Source of the DNA: JAAYEA01 sp012689325
GTDB lineage: Bacteria; Chloroflexota; Anaerolineae; JAAYEA01
Length of the DNA stretch: 64,000 nt
NCBI GenBank assembly: GCA_036841525.1
Contig: DAITVZ010000005.1
Location: forward strand, 55,055-119,054
Direction: 5' to 3'
Shown here one piece after another: positions 37,901 to 44,936 of this stretch. The translations under genes were made by a program, and so were the position numbers. Within the stretch, counting starts at the first letter, position 1. The number at the start of each line of letters is the position of its first letter. Below the pieces are notes generated by a model. The model did no database searches and was not told the DNA's origin. It saw only the letters and a list, made by a program, of their open reading frames with translations.

Positions 37901-40900
37901 GTGGCGGCCACGCTGGACGCGCCGGGCGCGCAGTTCAGCGCCTGGTCGGCGGAGATCACCCTGCCGGCGGGCGACGGGGCCAAGGCCATCACGGTGACGC
38001 CCAGCCTGGGCGGCACCGCCGGGACGGTCACGACCCATAACCTGACCCTGGATGCCGGCGCGCCCACGCTGAGCGTGACCACGCCCGCGGCGGGGAGCTG
38101 CGTCCTCGAGACCATCGCCTTCGCGGGCGCCGCGTCCGATGCGGGCAGCGGCCTGGCGCGGGTCGAGGTCTCTGTGGATGGCGGCTACACCTGGCGACAG
38201 GCGACGCTGAGCGGCGGCGACTGGAGCCTGGACTGGGCGATGGGCCTTCGCCAGGACTATACCAGCTACCCGGCGCAGGTCCGGGCCAGCGACCTGGCGG
38301 GCAACGTGACCTTGATCGAGCGCGCGGTGGCGGTGGATAACCTGCCGCCCACCGACCTGAACCCGGCGACCTTCGATCCGCCGGTGGGGCAGCACGTCCA
38401 GCGCGGCGACAGCCTGACGATCAGTTGGAACACGCCGCTGGATGCCGGCGGCCCCGTGCAGGTCTTGCTGGCGGTGGATCAGGTCGCCGACACGACGCCC
38501 ACCGCCGCGGCCAGCGGCAGCCCCGCCACCCACGCCCTGAGCGCGACCGGCGACTGGTACGTGCACCTGATGGCCCAGGACGCCGCGGGGAACCAGGCCC
38601 TCTATCACTATGGGCCCTGGCACGTGCGCTATCTGAGCGCGGGGACCGACTATGCCGATAGCCGCGAGTCCATCGTCCTCGATGGCTTGCTGGACCTGGA
38701 GCACGACGAGTGGCAGGCCTCGGACCTGCTGGGCATCGACGCCCGTTCCGGCAACCCGCAGGCGCTCTACGCCTCCTGGGACGGCATCGCGCTGTACCTG
38801 GGCTGGGGCGGGGCCTGGTGGACGCTGGACGGCGCGCTGTGGGCTTATGTAAACACGACGACGGGCGGGACGGATACCGGGCTCGAGGGGCTGACGCTGC
38901 CGGCGGGCATCGCGGCGGACGTCGCCGTCGAGATCAGCGGGCCGGACGCCGGGACGCTGTGGAGCTGGGACGGCAGCGCTTGGGTCGCGGGCACGCTCGA
39001 CTTTGCCAACGGCCCCAGCGGCGATACCGAGGTTCGCCTCGACTATGCCGCCTCGGCCGGCCAGCCCCTGAGCATGGTGGCCCTGGCGCTCCCCCGCGAC
39101 GAAAACGAGGGGCTGCTGGCCCTGCAAGGGCCAGTGGGGCTCAAGCAAGAGCCCGCGCCGGCGCCCTGGGCCATGTTCCCGACCACCAACGAACTCGCCG
39201 GGGGCGTCTCGGAGCAGTTTAGCTGGCTCGCGGGCGACATCGGCGCCAACATCAATAGCGTCAGCGGCGATCAACCCACGGCGCGGACGGTCCGCATGGA
39301 CGTCAGCACGCCGCAGCCGACCGCCAAGCCCTGGTGCGGCCTGACCACGCTCCAGTATATCATCCGGCTGCAGAACCCGGAGGCTACGGCGATCTCGGGC
39401 CTGACGCTGGACCTCGCGGCCAGCACCGGGCTGACCTATCAGACCGTGGAGGGGGCGACCCTGACCACCGGCGTTCAAGGCGACGCGAGCTGGACCTTGA
39501 GCCTGGACGAGCTGGCGGCCGGGGCGACGGTGGAAGTGACCGTCTCCGCCCGGACCGACAGCGACCTCAAGGGCCTGAGCGAGGTGTCGAGCAGCATCGC
39601 CCTCTCCGCCGGCGGCACCCTCCTGACCGGCGAGAACGCGGCGACCATCGTCCATCGCGTGGACGGGGCCGCGCCGGAGGTGACCATCGACGCCCTGGCC
39701 GGGTCGGCCATCGCGGCTGGCAAGCAGGTCTTTACCGGGACCGCAAGCGACGGCGGCTCGGGCGTGGCGCTGGTCGAGCTCTCCACGGACGGCGGCAGCA
39801 CCTGGCACGTCGCGACCGGCACGCTGGCCTGGTCGGCGGAAGTGACCATCCCGGCGGGCGCCACCTCGCTCACCCTGCAGGCCCGGGCCACCGACGGCTG
39901 CGACGCGCAGAGCGCCGTGGCCAGCCGGACCTTTGCCGTGGATAGCGCGGCGCCGACGATCGACTGGACGGCGCCGGCGGTGATCGCGGACGCGGTGGCG
40001 CTGCTGGGCGGGACGGCGACCGACCTGCCCGCTGGCGCCCTGGTGGCGCAGGTGAGCGTGCAGATCGATAGCGAGACCACGGCCTGGCAGCCGGCGCTCG
40101 GGCCCTATGCGCCCGATGCCTCGACCGGAGCCCAGGCCTGGGACTGGGCCTGGTACGCCCCGACCGAGGACGGCGTGAGCCATCTACTGCGGGCGCGCGC
40201 CATCGACCAGGTCGGCAACGCGACGGTGGGCGCGTGGCAATCCACCATCGTCGACGTGGTGGCGCCGGCCATCGAAGTGGTTGCCCTCGCGCCCAACGTG
40301 ACCCTGCCCGATGACCCGGTCCTGGGCCTGACCTATCTCGGCCCCGAGTCCGGCAAGATCGGCCCCGCCGCTGCGCCCTTCCGGCTCTTCACCCCGCTGC
40401 TGCGGGGTGGCGGCGGCGCCCCGCGCTACCGGCCCATCAGCCTCCTGGCCGAGACCACGCTCCTGGAGGGCACGGTAACGGATGGGTCGGGCGTGCAGGC
40501 CGTGCGCATCCGCGTGATCAGCCCCACGGGCGCGGCGAGCGTCGCCAACGCCACGCTGAGCTCCGGCGCCTGGGCGTATACGCCAGAGCTGGCGGGCTGG
40601 GCGGCGGGAGCCTACTCGCTGCGCGTGGAGGCCGAGGATATCTATGGCAACATCCGAGTGAGCGAACCTTACCTAATCCAGGTGGTGGACAAGACCATCG
40701 AGGGCCTGACGGCGAGCAACAACGGGCCGGTGCTCCTCGGCCAGGAAGTGACCCTCACCGCCGGGGTGACCGCGGGCAGCAACGTGGTATACACCTGGGA
40801 TTTCGGCGACGGCAGCGCCGGCGACGAGCGGGTGGAGACGCACATCTATGGCGCGGACGGCGAGTACACGGCCAGAGTGACGGCCAGCAACAGCGTCTCG

Positions 40901-42880
40901 TCCGTCACCGCGGAGACAACGGTGGTCATCCTGGCCCTGTCGGTGGAGGCGGGCGCGGACCAGTCGGCGAACGAGGGCGACACCGTGTCGGTGGCCGCCA
41001 CCTTCACCGACGGCCGCACGGGCGTGGTCCACACCGCGACCATCGACTGGGGCGACGGCACGGCGCAGACGGCTGGCACGGTGGACGAGGCGCTCTTCAC
41101 CATCGCGGGCGGCCACGCCTATGCCGACAACGGCGTGTACGTGGTCACCGTGGAGGTGAGCGACGGCGCCGGACACACGGCCTCGGACAGCTTGAGCGTG
41201 ACGGTGGCCAACGTGGCGCCGACGGCGTCCCTGGGCAACGACGGGCCCAAGGACGAGGCCAGCGCGGTGACGGTCTCGTTCACGAACGTGGTGGATCCCA
41301 GCTCCGAGGACACCTTGACCTACTCGTTCGACTGGGATAACGACGGCAACTATGAGATCGTCGACCAGACGGAGGCCTCGGCGCAGCACACTTGGCCCAA
41401 CGACGGGACCTACACCGTGCGGGGCCGGGTGAAGGACGACGACGGCGGGCTCAACGCATACGCCACGGACGTCGTGGTGAACAACGTCGCGCCGGTGGTG
41501 GATGCGGGCGCCGACGCGACCATCAACGAGGGCAGCGCCTTCAATAGCTCAGGCTCCTTCGCCGATCCCGGCGCGGACCCCTGGAGCGCCACGGTGGACT
41601 ATGGCGATGGCGGCGGCGCGCAAACCCTGGCGCTGGCCGGCAAGACCTTCACGCTTAGCCACACCTATGCCGACGACGACGCCGACGACCAGTACACGGT
41701 AACCGTCTGCGTGACGGACGATGACGCGACACGCTGCGACACCGCCGTGGTGACCGTCCTCAACGTCGCGCCGGTGGTGGCGGGCAGCCCCGCCAGCCAG
41801 GCCGTCCAATACAGCGAGGCCATCGCCGAGATCGCCTTCACCGCCACCGATGTGGCCGCGGATGATCTGACCGCGGTCCTCAGCGGCGCGCCCGCCAGCC
41901 TGGCGCTGGGCGAGCGCTCCTGCAGCGTGAGCGACGGCGTCAACACCTGCACCTGGAAGGTGAACGGCAGCGTGAGCGCCGCGGCAGGCACGTACACGCT
42001 GCGGCTCACGGTCAGCGACGACGACGGCGGCTCGACCTACGCCGAGGTCACGGTGATCGTGGAGCCGGAGGAGGCCGCGATCGCCTTCGACGACGACAAC
42101 CCCGTCGCAGTGCTGGTGGCCAGCGCGGGGGGCAGCAGCATCCCCTTCGAGCTGACGGTCTGCGTGAGCGAAGACGATGACCCGCCCGATGGCGACATCA
42201 ACCTGGCCCAGGTGGGCATGAGCCTGGTCCCGGTGGGGCCCGGCGGCAGCATTGTCGGCACAGCGATCGCGACCACCGTGGAAGGCGGACACAAGTGCGT
42301 GACCTTCGGCTTCAGCGGTGCGCCGGTGAACGCCTATGTGGTGCAGGTCACCGTGGGCGGCGGGTACTATGCCGGCTACGATGAGGACGTGGTCGTGGTC
42401 TATGACCCCAGCCTCGGCTTCACCTGCGGCGGCGGCTGGTTCTACTGGCCCGACACCGCCAACGAAGAGAGCGGCTACCTCGGCGACCGGACCAGCTTGG
42501 GCTACACCATGAAGTACAACAAAAAGGGCGGCAACGTCCAGGGCAACCTGGTCATGATCCGCCACCTGCCGGACGGCACGATCTATCGGGTCAAGAGCAA
42601 CGCGCTGTACGGCCTGGCGCTGGGCGAGGACTCGACGGTGCCCATGGGCTGGGCTACCTTCAGCGGCAAGAGCACCTACCAGGAGCCGGGGTGGCCTCGG
42701 CCGATCGGCAACTATGTCTTTACCGCCTACGTGGAGGACCGCAACGAGCCCGGCGCGGGCGTGGACCGCTTCTGGATCGAGGTAGTCGGCGGGCTCTCGC
42801 TGGAGCGCCCGGCCGTGGACCACGCCATCGAGCTCGGCGGCGGCAACATCGTGGTCCCGCACAAGCCGGCCAGAAAGTAG
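25958..42880 (+). CDS. Giant multidomain secreted/surface protein (5,640 residues)
   Basis: The ATG follows GGAGG; residues 1-30 are a signal peptide. Regions in order (approximate): 30-300 unknown alpha/beta domain; 311-368 two membrane helices; 452-558 Asp-rich calcium-binding repeats (DTDGDGLTD type); 560-1,050 unknown; 1,061-1,221 several long hydrophobic helices; 1,411-1,541 second set of Ca-binding repeats; 1,688-1,880 Ig-like; 1,948-2,281 FG-GAP-like repeats (GDVDGDGKADW); 2,328-2,488 beta-helix; 2,595-3,120 beta-propeller with GGDFTTIGG units; 3,228-3,475 and 3,478-3,735 two more beta-helices; 3,745-4,130 Ig-like; 4,238-4,400 CBM9/DOMON-like; 4,445-4,568 DUF11-like; 4,570-4,915 Ig-like; 4,918-5,370 at least four PKD-type domains; then an unrecognised end. 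There is no LPxTG or other sorting tag. No frame break occurs in 16.9 kb. It is probably an adhesin or matrix protein; the function is unproven. Confidence 0.88.
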   Translation: MSKSRMRWVAMVTLAIVMVMMAASGRLPTRADVASPAEMVQRAWDNAQSAGSYLFASDVTQTLIPRPVPEMIGERDTTIKLALDGAVDLPDRAYLELSVASGGREQAATLLRDGPQSFLLQDGELKPVEDALGLAAPSSDMLSYLAGAEEVTLLAPPEGHPELTRYGFALDGVAFERYIRAQAEEALRAEPGAPDNLTLREVPSLQKLSGQGELWVNAEGLPVRQVLDVEMPEVSEYYGAQLHLVVDLAGYGKVQTLPKAVQGADGAWKLEGTLTEVARPYGDAPAAVAEVHQSAPPPLALAGPLPEAHAAPFSFLPLTIAPSSLALFALIAVALVVIRLYRRNRRHAYVLITAILLPILVLSPVLQAGQVVHFVDRQAEAAQAAEEATPALLEALGVEQAAPSVAVHDEETGRAVTASAVPQLLDTSRGAQLLVESESALERCGEGEAGVDTDGDGLTDQVELCLGTDPLQEDSDRDGISDKVEVVGFTLNEQHWDSDPLSADTNRDGIPDTLEWSGDLAANGQAEVADLDGDSIPNLWDEDDDNDGVPDSQDLSPFALTGYTSELSLSTEGEMSAGTQLFEIAIQPQNTAHLRYATSSLDWPADDKGNVQDLDNTVEDLRLTPYLQVTTNVQPNEELAAQYGARSWVDDDGQTILLIPMQPVDDGGAIFALYGKVGYTADDTGDIQWQAQLVWMAQMQADWIENDAFHTGSKLLHQYSESFRLTGLRIAATESYEALVLGTPSEADDRYLIQLYMGLNDIYMGYQTLEGQNAAGGETALEEIYQRFTDPAATEIHRFGIPLNTVAMNGPGAYTSTDAGIAGVGNTLAPGFLADYAGYYGDDYRCRDANDLLIPCLDADGNEFHAASLLIATELHQGVVDLRGFALTGYLTADLSQLHANLADIPIVTTRALNLRMYEEGAGAQWQVVTPARMLELVEQRWADRYETTLDASYPELQAEHVRFLGYTFYLWAYAGNSLSIEVDGQVLVPEVPDETTAALNRALTPGVEIDDGLDYLALVTGLVEALGTSISWGQGIYEVTGLKADWGKLSLGGKWREGLLAGFGLAATAASLVMGLINLACDANENLSGCQNAAALLGANIAVDALGIAVQAASLVVMIFKAINKTLDAISTAGKVMGVVGLVIGIGMTWASFGIAVATSGGDPIVWRVALGMAIVSTIWMIFLFALNFIPVVGQIISAILSIIDTILSLFTGLFGAEEWSLSKIILNLFYDAKTLTVIDSAEFGAFSSALTDEDLGLIGGNTFRVDVEASGTISKTEDGNNDDLNRSWVEGRLSGPLLPFPPKFTSQNMSEPRDCTIIDDVLHCTNRPALGYALVPRINGLAQFTAKFVYATAWAEYGLYGAFRWATHTDENELPDPEADDYEAPEPNDIYLDVLPTTMDGLWTWSALTNHDGDGDGLTNEEEAALGTDPADWDSDDDGLSDHYEWEMGSERGANPLDADSDDDGLSDALERRIGTRINVADSDGDGLTDGEEYRHLSGGALVGGWQVTLPDGAGPYWVYSNPSSADDDGDGLNGAEEKVHALSPHAPNALVPGLSLSAGPLADIPDGRAGMYWLPGESVQFDIELANVAFEPVVTTLSLALPDWLETIAGGVMAGDRAPAMTQSGSTVSWAFTGGNTLQLFEKVSTSVTAKVKSDVASAAGEIALDLPYAGVQMHKTIRAVVDGDNPAVAIVAPPDGAYLNATSYVVGGSATDPTTWISERSLSIVPDGEAASYAALPAGQGPWAYSWALPATDGVYNLETRATDAMGHQSTASVSVTVDDTPPVVTLNWAMAGNAVHLSGTATDNIAGIERVQLAIDGQPWRSVEFTGDDWAYDWSVGIGAQGDHVVRARAADLCGNLSDIASAEIVVDRVAPSSIVNAGADAEVPPAVKANTSFNLTGVADEGGHLPLPAVPASLSSGMDVLDDSTVWLGISTIHDNDGGVLANWIGDFNADRMADLAVGLPGPEGDAGQVAVLYGRAGGWPTPPDLQMLAASGTRFYGAPGARLGSYLAAAGDANGDNYSDLLIGERDTTRAFLVLGNPGPLGGVTLEAGQTGYRALLEAPANIEGLASAGDADGDGYADLLIRADGTVYLVRGRANPWPETVDVAAEAVETYAGATGALGVGDVDGDQMDEWVVLGANQVTLHGWEETGVSYTTTDAAPRVVALGDVDGDGKADWLYSSGSTRTLKYGSGVTYTFASAGGFIAAPGDVNGDGRADLLAVNGSGVASVLARPASSFQTIATIAGVGGAANAPYAAGADLNADGSAELLLIPSQVAAEAAGFDAPNFSSGFISPQALPRGAASPLGDARPGLKGGMELRSTGPDTRYVDDDAVSNTCDGHTSCYTTIQAAVDASDGGGDTIIVYPGVYSSFNVPAGTNYDNLTIQGVSADAVFVEGGASNAVTILADAVHLSNLTVRNATGGVLLDDGAGEPVAGSSNETVIDHLVAHSVQNPIVMSEAAGLILSDSTLVGNGTDPIIDITPPDVSPYFWSNDADVPEDIAQAVAEPAVRANGGGLFALGGSLYAVPGYTSNKVYVSTPGTGGALGAWTQATSLPHMLPYSTGAYTSAYYQRSILFSNGAKLYNLQSTLHWPELGGRANNEIYALAVAPNGDLYVGGDFTTIGGVSAHYVVRWDGSAWHTLGSGLAEGTNSIVRALACDDSGNVYAGGWFTEAGDAPAGGIARWDGSAWHPLGAADFNGTSAYVYALAWDGQDLYVGGDFASVRDSSTVSYTTMGVARWRPSTGTWSALPTGGTGTNMIVHAMALGGGGPSQTGGYLYIGGQFTSVNGVAASHIARYDGTAWSAMGGGFSGTVQAITVASDGTVYAADSTVYSWDSLTSTWVSKLTASSTVQSLAASPDGRVYATNWPNSIKVLPAGGTAFQDFGLEGDHLRKLIVDSAGHLYTAWGITTPFGAAVSRWAPPGHYVYDPATNAWSSRTAFTEYPAAPAVDADGNIYGFSDTGSTMYVKYTADPGSWSWVSYNWGGLSADFLFQATAWADGLVYGLGKSSTGVWSFRRYDPVANTGVALSLPAEYASLMGAGVSLTWDGADCLYVLPGGGSGGYLRYQIGTDAWGALTTSTSFTVSIGRALARVGSYLYAYATPASGVTTNAFRSGPVGAPALRLTVDTTAFVAPEAASSFAWADLSSAAGSAGLQADIDTSNVWVGPSTATWSPALPTGATTLTAAEAAFVAPEDGLYRLGADSELTAGYHAYKAEAHVYTSEAACAPCGTTLTWGADAFATVREAVESGAARVLVHAGRYPQTFYLVSGVEIIGAGAEFTIIEPPAGAASALVTAEGVAGASLARVTLAGGAAWQGFLAEGGAEGLTLSRCIIRDLSTGARIRGDSVVTVVNNTIVRNGSGLVVEGTTPVNVRNTILAYNTTYGLSRGATPTSLSNTYNDFWGNGDHMYPTDDVGGGIQILDPRFRSMADNDLRLSASSPLIDMGAPNDPTAPGGGTRVDMGYAEYNAAGFYVSTDYAETGQNDGLTWGVDAFAAIQDALDAAAAAMHDLRGALPEGGYTVGVDIGSYSERLTVPSHVRLVGSGPTVSAIAAGNVGSTVTFDGVIGSSVSGFTIEWANASGAGVVVKGAASGISISRNVIRDNQGHGVSLAESSSADIAFNTIVDNDGAGIHASGTGAWADVRNNIVSGNAYGLQAASGALIRNDYNLLHNTTDVSGVTAGVHSVSGSPLLDSYYVPAADSPAIDAADPRADVPLAGGLRADLGYKELIACPLALFFGPQIESTVTGNSGVAQVEVAVVAVADPSLTPVETAPTTFDYTLAADGSPVYAWSQSVTKGAAGLYRVYSRATDEAGNVETRESDWYEGAFIVDTAAPTIAWGAPALPGSTDAAAVLAVVEASGALDTGAGSRDDLKQVTLSATRSGATASYPVEGGRAWILLPATGSYAVSAVATDEAGNQSTATATVAVSASSSVATVTEPMNNGAVPDAAVTLRGYVRFTAAGSTAVSVAVTGGGTVAATLDAPGAQFSAWSAEITLPAGDGAKAITVTPSLGGTAGTVTTHNLTLDAGAPTLSVTTPAAGSCVLETIAFAGAASDAGSGLARVEVSVDGGYTWRQATLSGGDWSLDWAMGLRQDYTSYPAQVRASDLAGNVTLIERAVAVDNLPPTDLNPATFDPPVGQHVQRGDSLTISWNTPLDAGGPVQVLLAVDQVADTTPTAAASGSPATHALSATGDWYVHLMAQDAAGNQALYHYGPWHVRYLSAGTDYADSRESIVLDGLLDLEHDEWQASDLLGIDARSGNPQALYASWDGIALYLGWGGAWWTLDGALWAYVNTTTGGTDTGLEGLTLPAGIAADVAVEISGPDAGTLWSWDGSAWVAGTLDFANGPSGDTEVRLDYAASAGQPLSMVALALPRDENEGLLALQGPVGLKQEPAPAPWAMFPTTNELAGGVSEQFSWLAGDIGANINSVSGDQPTARTVRMDVSTPQPTAKPWCGLTTLQYIIRLQNPEATAISGLTLDLAASTGLTYQTVEGATLTTGVQGDASWTLSLDELAAGATVEVTVSARTDSDLKGLSEVSSSIALSAGGTLLTGENAATIVHRVDGAAPEVTIDALAGSAIAAGKQVFTGTASDGGSGVALVELSTDGGSTWHVATGTLAWSAEVTIPAGATSLTLQARATDGCDAQSAVASRTFAVDSAAPTIDWTAPAVIADAVALLGGTATDLPAGALVAQVSVQIDSETTAWQPALGPYAPDASTGAQAWDWAWYAPTEDGVSHLLRARAIDQVGNATVGAWQSTIVDVVAPAIEVVALAPNVTLPDDPVLGLTYLGPESGKIGPAAAPFRLFTPLLRGGGGAPRYRPISLLAETTLLEGTVTDGSGVQAVRIRVISPTGAASVANATLSSGAWAYTPELAGWAAGAYSLRVEAEDIYGNIRVSEPYLIQVVDKTIEGLTASNNGPVLLGQEVTLTAGVTAGSNVVYTWDFGDGSAGDERVETHIYGADGEYTARVTASNSVSSVTAETTVVILALSVEAGADQSANEGDTVSVAATFTDGRTGVVHTATIDWGDGTAQTAGTVDEALFTIAGGHAYADNGVYVVTVEVSDGAGHTASDSLSVTVANVAPTASLGNDGPKDEASAVTVSFTNVVDPSSEDTLTYSFDWDNDGNYEIVDQTEASAQHTWPNDGTYTVRGRVKDDDGGLNAYATDVVVNNVAPVVDAGADATINEGSAFNSSGSFADPGADPWSATVDYGDGGGAQTLALAGKTFTLSHTYADDDADDQYTVTVCVTDDDATRCDTAVVTVLNVAPVVAGSPASQAVQYSEAIAEIAFTATDVAADDLTAVLSGAPASLALGERSCSVSDGVNTCTWKVNGSVSAAAGTYTLRLTVSDDDGGSTYAEVTVIVEPEEAAIAFDDDNPVAVLVASAGGSSIPFELTVCVSEDDDPPDGDINLAQVGMSLVPVGPGGSIVGTAIATTVEGGHKCVTFGFSGAPVNAYVVQVTVGGGYYAGYDEDVVVVYDPSLGFTCGGGWFYWPDTANEESGYLGDRTSLGYTMKYNKKGGNVQGNLVMIRHLPDGTIYRVKSNALYGLALGEDSTVPMGWATFSGKSTYQEPGWPRPIGNYVFTAYVEDRNEPGAGVDRFWIEVVGGLSLERPAVDHAIELGGGNIVVPHKPARK

Positions 42881-42918
42881 CCAGCCCGGCGAACGGACCA
42901 GGCCAAGCACAAGTCAGA

Positions 42919-42950
42919 ATGGGGGGCGGGGTCCAAATCCCGCCCCCCAT
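42919..42950 (+). terminator. Terminator of the giant surface-protein gene
   Basis: A 12-bp perfect stem (ATGGGGGGCGGG, 42919-42930, with 42939-42950) and 8-nt loop, then CTTGTGTGTT, 39 bp after the stop. Confidence 0.8.
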
Positions 42951-42979
42951 CTTGTGTGTTAAGGGGGGAAAGCCGGATG

Positions 42980-43009
42980 AGGGTCAGGGGCGGCGCCGCC
43001 CCTGACCCT
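42980..43009. terminator. 30-bp perfect palindrome between convergent genes
   Basis: AGGGTCAGGGGCGGC (42980-42994) is followed directly by its complement (42995-43009). It ends 6 bp from the minus-strand stop at 43016 and probably limits readthrough from that side. It lacks a T-run; a cruciform or protein site is also possible. Confidence 0.55.
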
Positions 43010-43015
43010 TGGTCG

Positions 43016-44605
43016 TTAGCGGCTCGGCCTGTGGAGCAGGACCAGCCACGTGTCGCCAGTGGTCACCTCGTCGCCGAAGATCACCTTTCGGCCGGTGAAG
43101 ATCGCTTCCGCCAGGATGTGGTTGCCCGTGTACTTCCAATGAGCCGGCGTGAACACAAAGCCGCCGGGGATCTGCGTGCTGGTCTGCTCGCTCTCATGGA
43201 GTCCACGGAACAGGGTGCCCCAGAGCGCGGGGTTGGCGATCTCGCCCAAGTCCCCGCAGGTCACGATCAGGTGTTCCATGACGCCCGCGGGAAGCATGGA
43301 CGTGCTGATATCCAGGCGGTTGCGGTTGATCCGCATAGTGCCGTCAAAGAGGTGCAACCCGCCGTCGGCGAGCCGCACATAGTAGCACCCTGACCCAAAG
43401 GCATAGTCGATATCGTAGCGCAGGTGCGTCAGGGGCATCTGCGCCTGCTGGACGAGCCTGCCGTCCATGTGGTACTTGACGATCATCCCCTGGCCCTGCA
43501 CGTACATGTTGCCCCAGGCTATCATCGACGTCTCGGTAATCACGCTGTTGAACTCGAGCTCGAACCTGGCGCACTGTTGGACCGCTTGGTCGATCAGGGC
43601 CATCAGGCCATCGGGATAGACGCGTTCGAACTGCTTCATCAGGCGCGCGTGGTACATGACGCGGTAGACCTGGCGGCTGTCGCCCCCCAGGCAGCGGTCC
43701 CATGCGCTGTTAAAGTCGTCCTGGACGCGCTCATAGACCGCCTGGAGGTTGACCTTGGGCGGGACGAGGGGCGCCAGGAGGTCGTCCTCCTCGCGAGGCA
43801 CCAGGGGCTCCAGGAGGTCATCGTCCATCAGGGCGGGAGACGTGGGCGCGCCCGCGGCCTGGCCGTTGCCATCCAGGGGCACGGTGAGTTGATGGGCCTG
43901 GACCAGCGCGGCGTCGCCGGCGGCCGTCTTGACGAGGGCGCTGCCGGTGGCCATGGTCACGGCCATCGCCCCGGGGCGCGCCTGGACGACGGCGGACGAG
44001 GCCAGGGTGAGGTCAGCCCCATTGAGGCGGATGGCGAGTGGCTCCTCGTGGGCGGGGTTGTAGACGATGAGGCCCCCGGTCTCGGGATCCTGGCCGGGCA
44101 CGGGGCCGCTGCTGAACGAGAAGGCGGGCGCCAGTTCGCCATGGCCAGCGCCGAGCAGGGTCAGGTCGCGGATCTCGACATTGCCGAAGGCGAGGAGGAT
44201 CAGCCCCAGGCCGGGCGTGGGCGAGTCGGCAGCCAGTCGCAGCAGGGCGACGCTCCAGTGGTTAGCGTCCGGCGAGACCAGGGTCAGCCCGGAGACGCCC
44301 GCCAGGGTCGCCGTCTGGCCCGGGGCGGTCAGCGGCCCCCCGCCGACCAGCGTGACGCTGCCGCGAGCGTAGCAGACCTGGTTGAGCGCTGTGCCTGCGC
44401 AAGAGGCCAGGGCCTGGGAGAGGGCGGCGGCATAGGGGGAAGGCGGCAGCCCAGGTTGCCGGAGCCGGGCGAGCAGGGGCAGATAGGTCTTGGGGGCAGG
44501 CTCTGCCAGCGGCGCGGCGGGAGGCGCCGCGGCGAAAAGCGCGCCCGGTAACAGGGTCAGCAACATGGCAACCAGCCCAACCACAGCCAGCGCTCTGCGT
44601 TTCAT
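43016..44605 (-). CDS. Secreted protein of unknown function with YLPLL motif
   Basis: 529 residues; the ATG at 44605 follows GGAGGGG. A signal peptide (residues 1-26) is followed by KTYLPLLARLRQP (about 39-51), a motif common just after the signal in Chloroflexota exported proteins. Residues 65-270 are beta-rich and repetitive (GSVTLVGG, TLAGVSGLTL), possibly a FecR-like or beta-helix region. A linker at 270-300 has two Leu-Val-Pro units (LLEPLVP, LLAPLVP). Residues 300-529 form a mixed domain that I do not recognise, with several cysteines. It is convergent with the giant surface-protein gene, and its promoter resembles that of the pyruvyl transferase operon. Confidence 0.75.
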   Translation of the reverse strand: MKRRALAVVGLVAMLLTLLPGALFAAAPPAAPLAEPAPKTYLPLLARLRQPGLPPSPYAAALSQALASCAGTALNQVCYARGSVTLVGGGPLTAPGQTATLAGVSGLTLVSPDANHWSVALLRLAADSPTPGLGLILLAFGNVEIRDLTLLGAGHGELAPAFSFSSGPVPGQDPETGGLIVYNPAHEEPLAIRLNGADLTLASSAVVQARPGAMAVTMATGSALVKTAAGDAALVQAHQLTVPLDGNGQAAGAPTSPALMDDDLLEPLVPREEDDLLAPLVPPKVNLQAVYERVQDDFNSAWDRCLGGDSRQVYRVMYHARLMKQFERVYPDGLMALIDQAVQQCARFELEFNSVITETSMIAWGNMYVQGQGMIVKYHMDGRLVQQAQMPLTHLRYDIDYAFGSGCYYVRLADGGLHLFDGTMRINRNRLDISTSMLPAGVMEHLIVTCGDLGEIANPALWGTLFRGLHESEQTSTQIPGGFVFTPAHWKYTGNHILAEAIFTGRKVIFGDEVTTGDTWLVLLHRPSR

Positions 44606-44791
44606 GGTCCCCTCCTTGTCTCGGGTCAGCCAGCCTCGAGCGCCCTTTTCGCGCCCATCGCGTCAGGGCCTCGCTCGTCCGAGCGGCCAAGGGTATGATG
44701 TTGTCGAAAAGCGGGCTCGCGCATCGCTTCCAGGAGCAACGAGTCGGCGCCCCTGGACGAGCGCGCGGATCGAGGCGTTCCCCATGATCCG

Positions 44792-44820
44792 ATTCTAGCA
44801 GGAGCGAGCGCGGCTGTCAT
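44792..44820 (-). promoter_or_regulatory. Promoter of the secreted YLPLL protein gene
   Basis: Minus strand: ATGACA (44820-44815), 17-bp spacer, TAGAAT (44797-44792). The leader is about 180 nt. Confidence 0.68.
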
Positions 44821-44876
44821 CGGGCCAGAGCAGTGTCTTGGCTACGACAAAAGGATGGTCCGAGGGCGGCGGGGGA

Positions 44877-44915
44877 AAAGCAAAAGCACCTCCCTACCCG
44901 ATGGGTAGCAGGTGC
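44877..44915 (-). terminator. Terminator of the tRNA gene
   Basis: On the minus strand an interrupted stem (GCACCT with AGGTGC, then TACCC with GGGTA) spans 44915-44886 and is followed by TTTTGCTTTT. It lies 21 bp past the tRNA end. Confidence 0.8.
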
Positions 44916-44936
44916 CTTGCGGGGTGTTGCGCTCTA

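Noticed and set aside
29852..40183. Very long minus-strand open frames (over 1,500 codons each) opposite the giant gene
   Set aside because: They are low-complexity Arg/Gly/His/Ala-rich translations without ribosome sites, signal peptides or known motifs. Long antisense frames are expected opposite GC-rich coding DNA with strong third-position bias.
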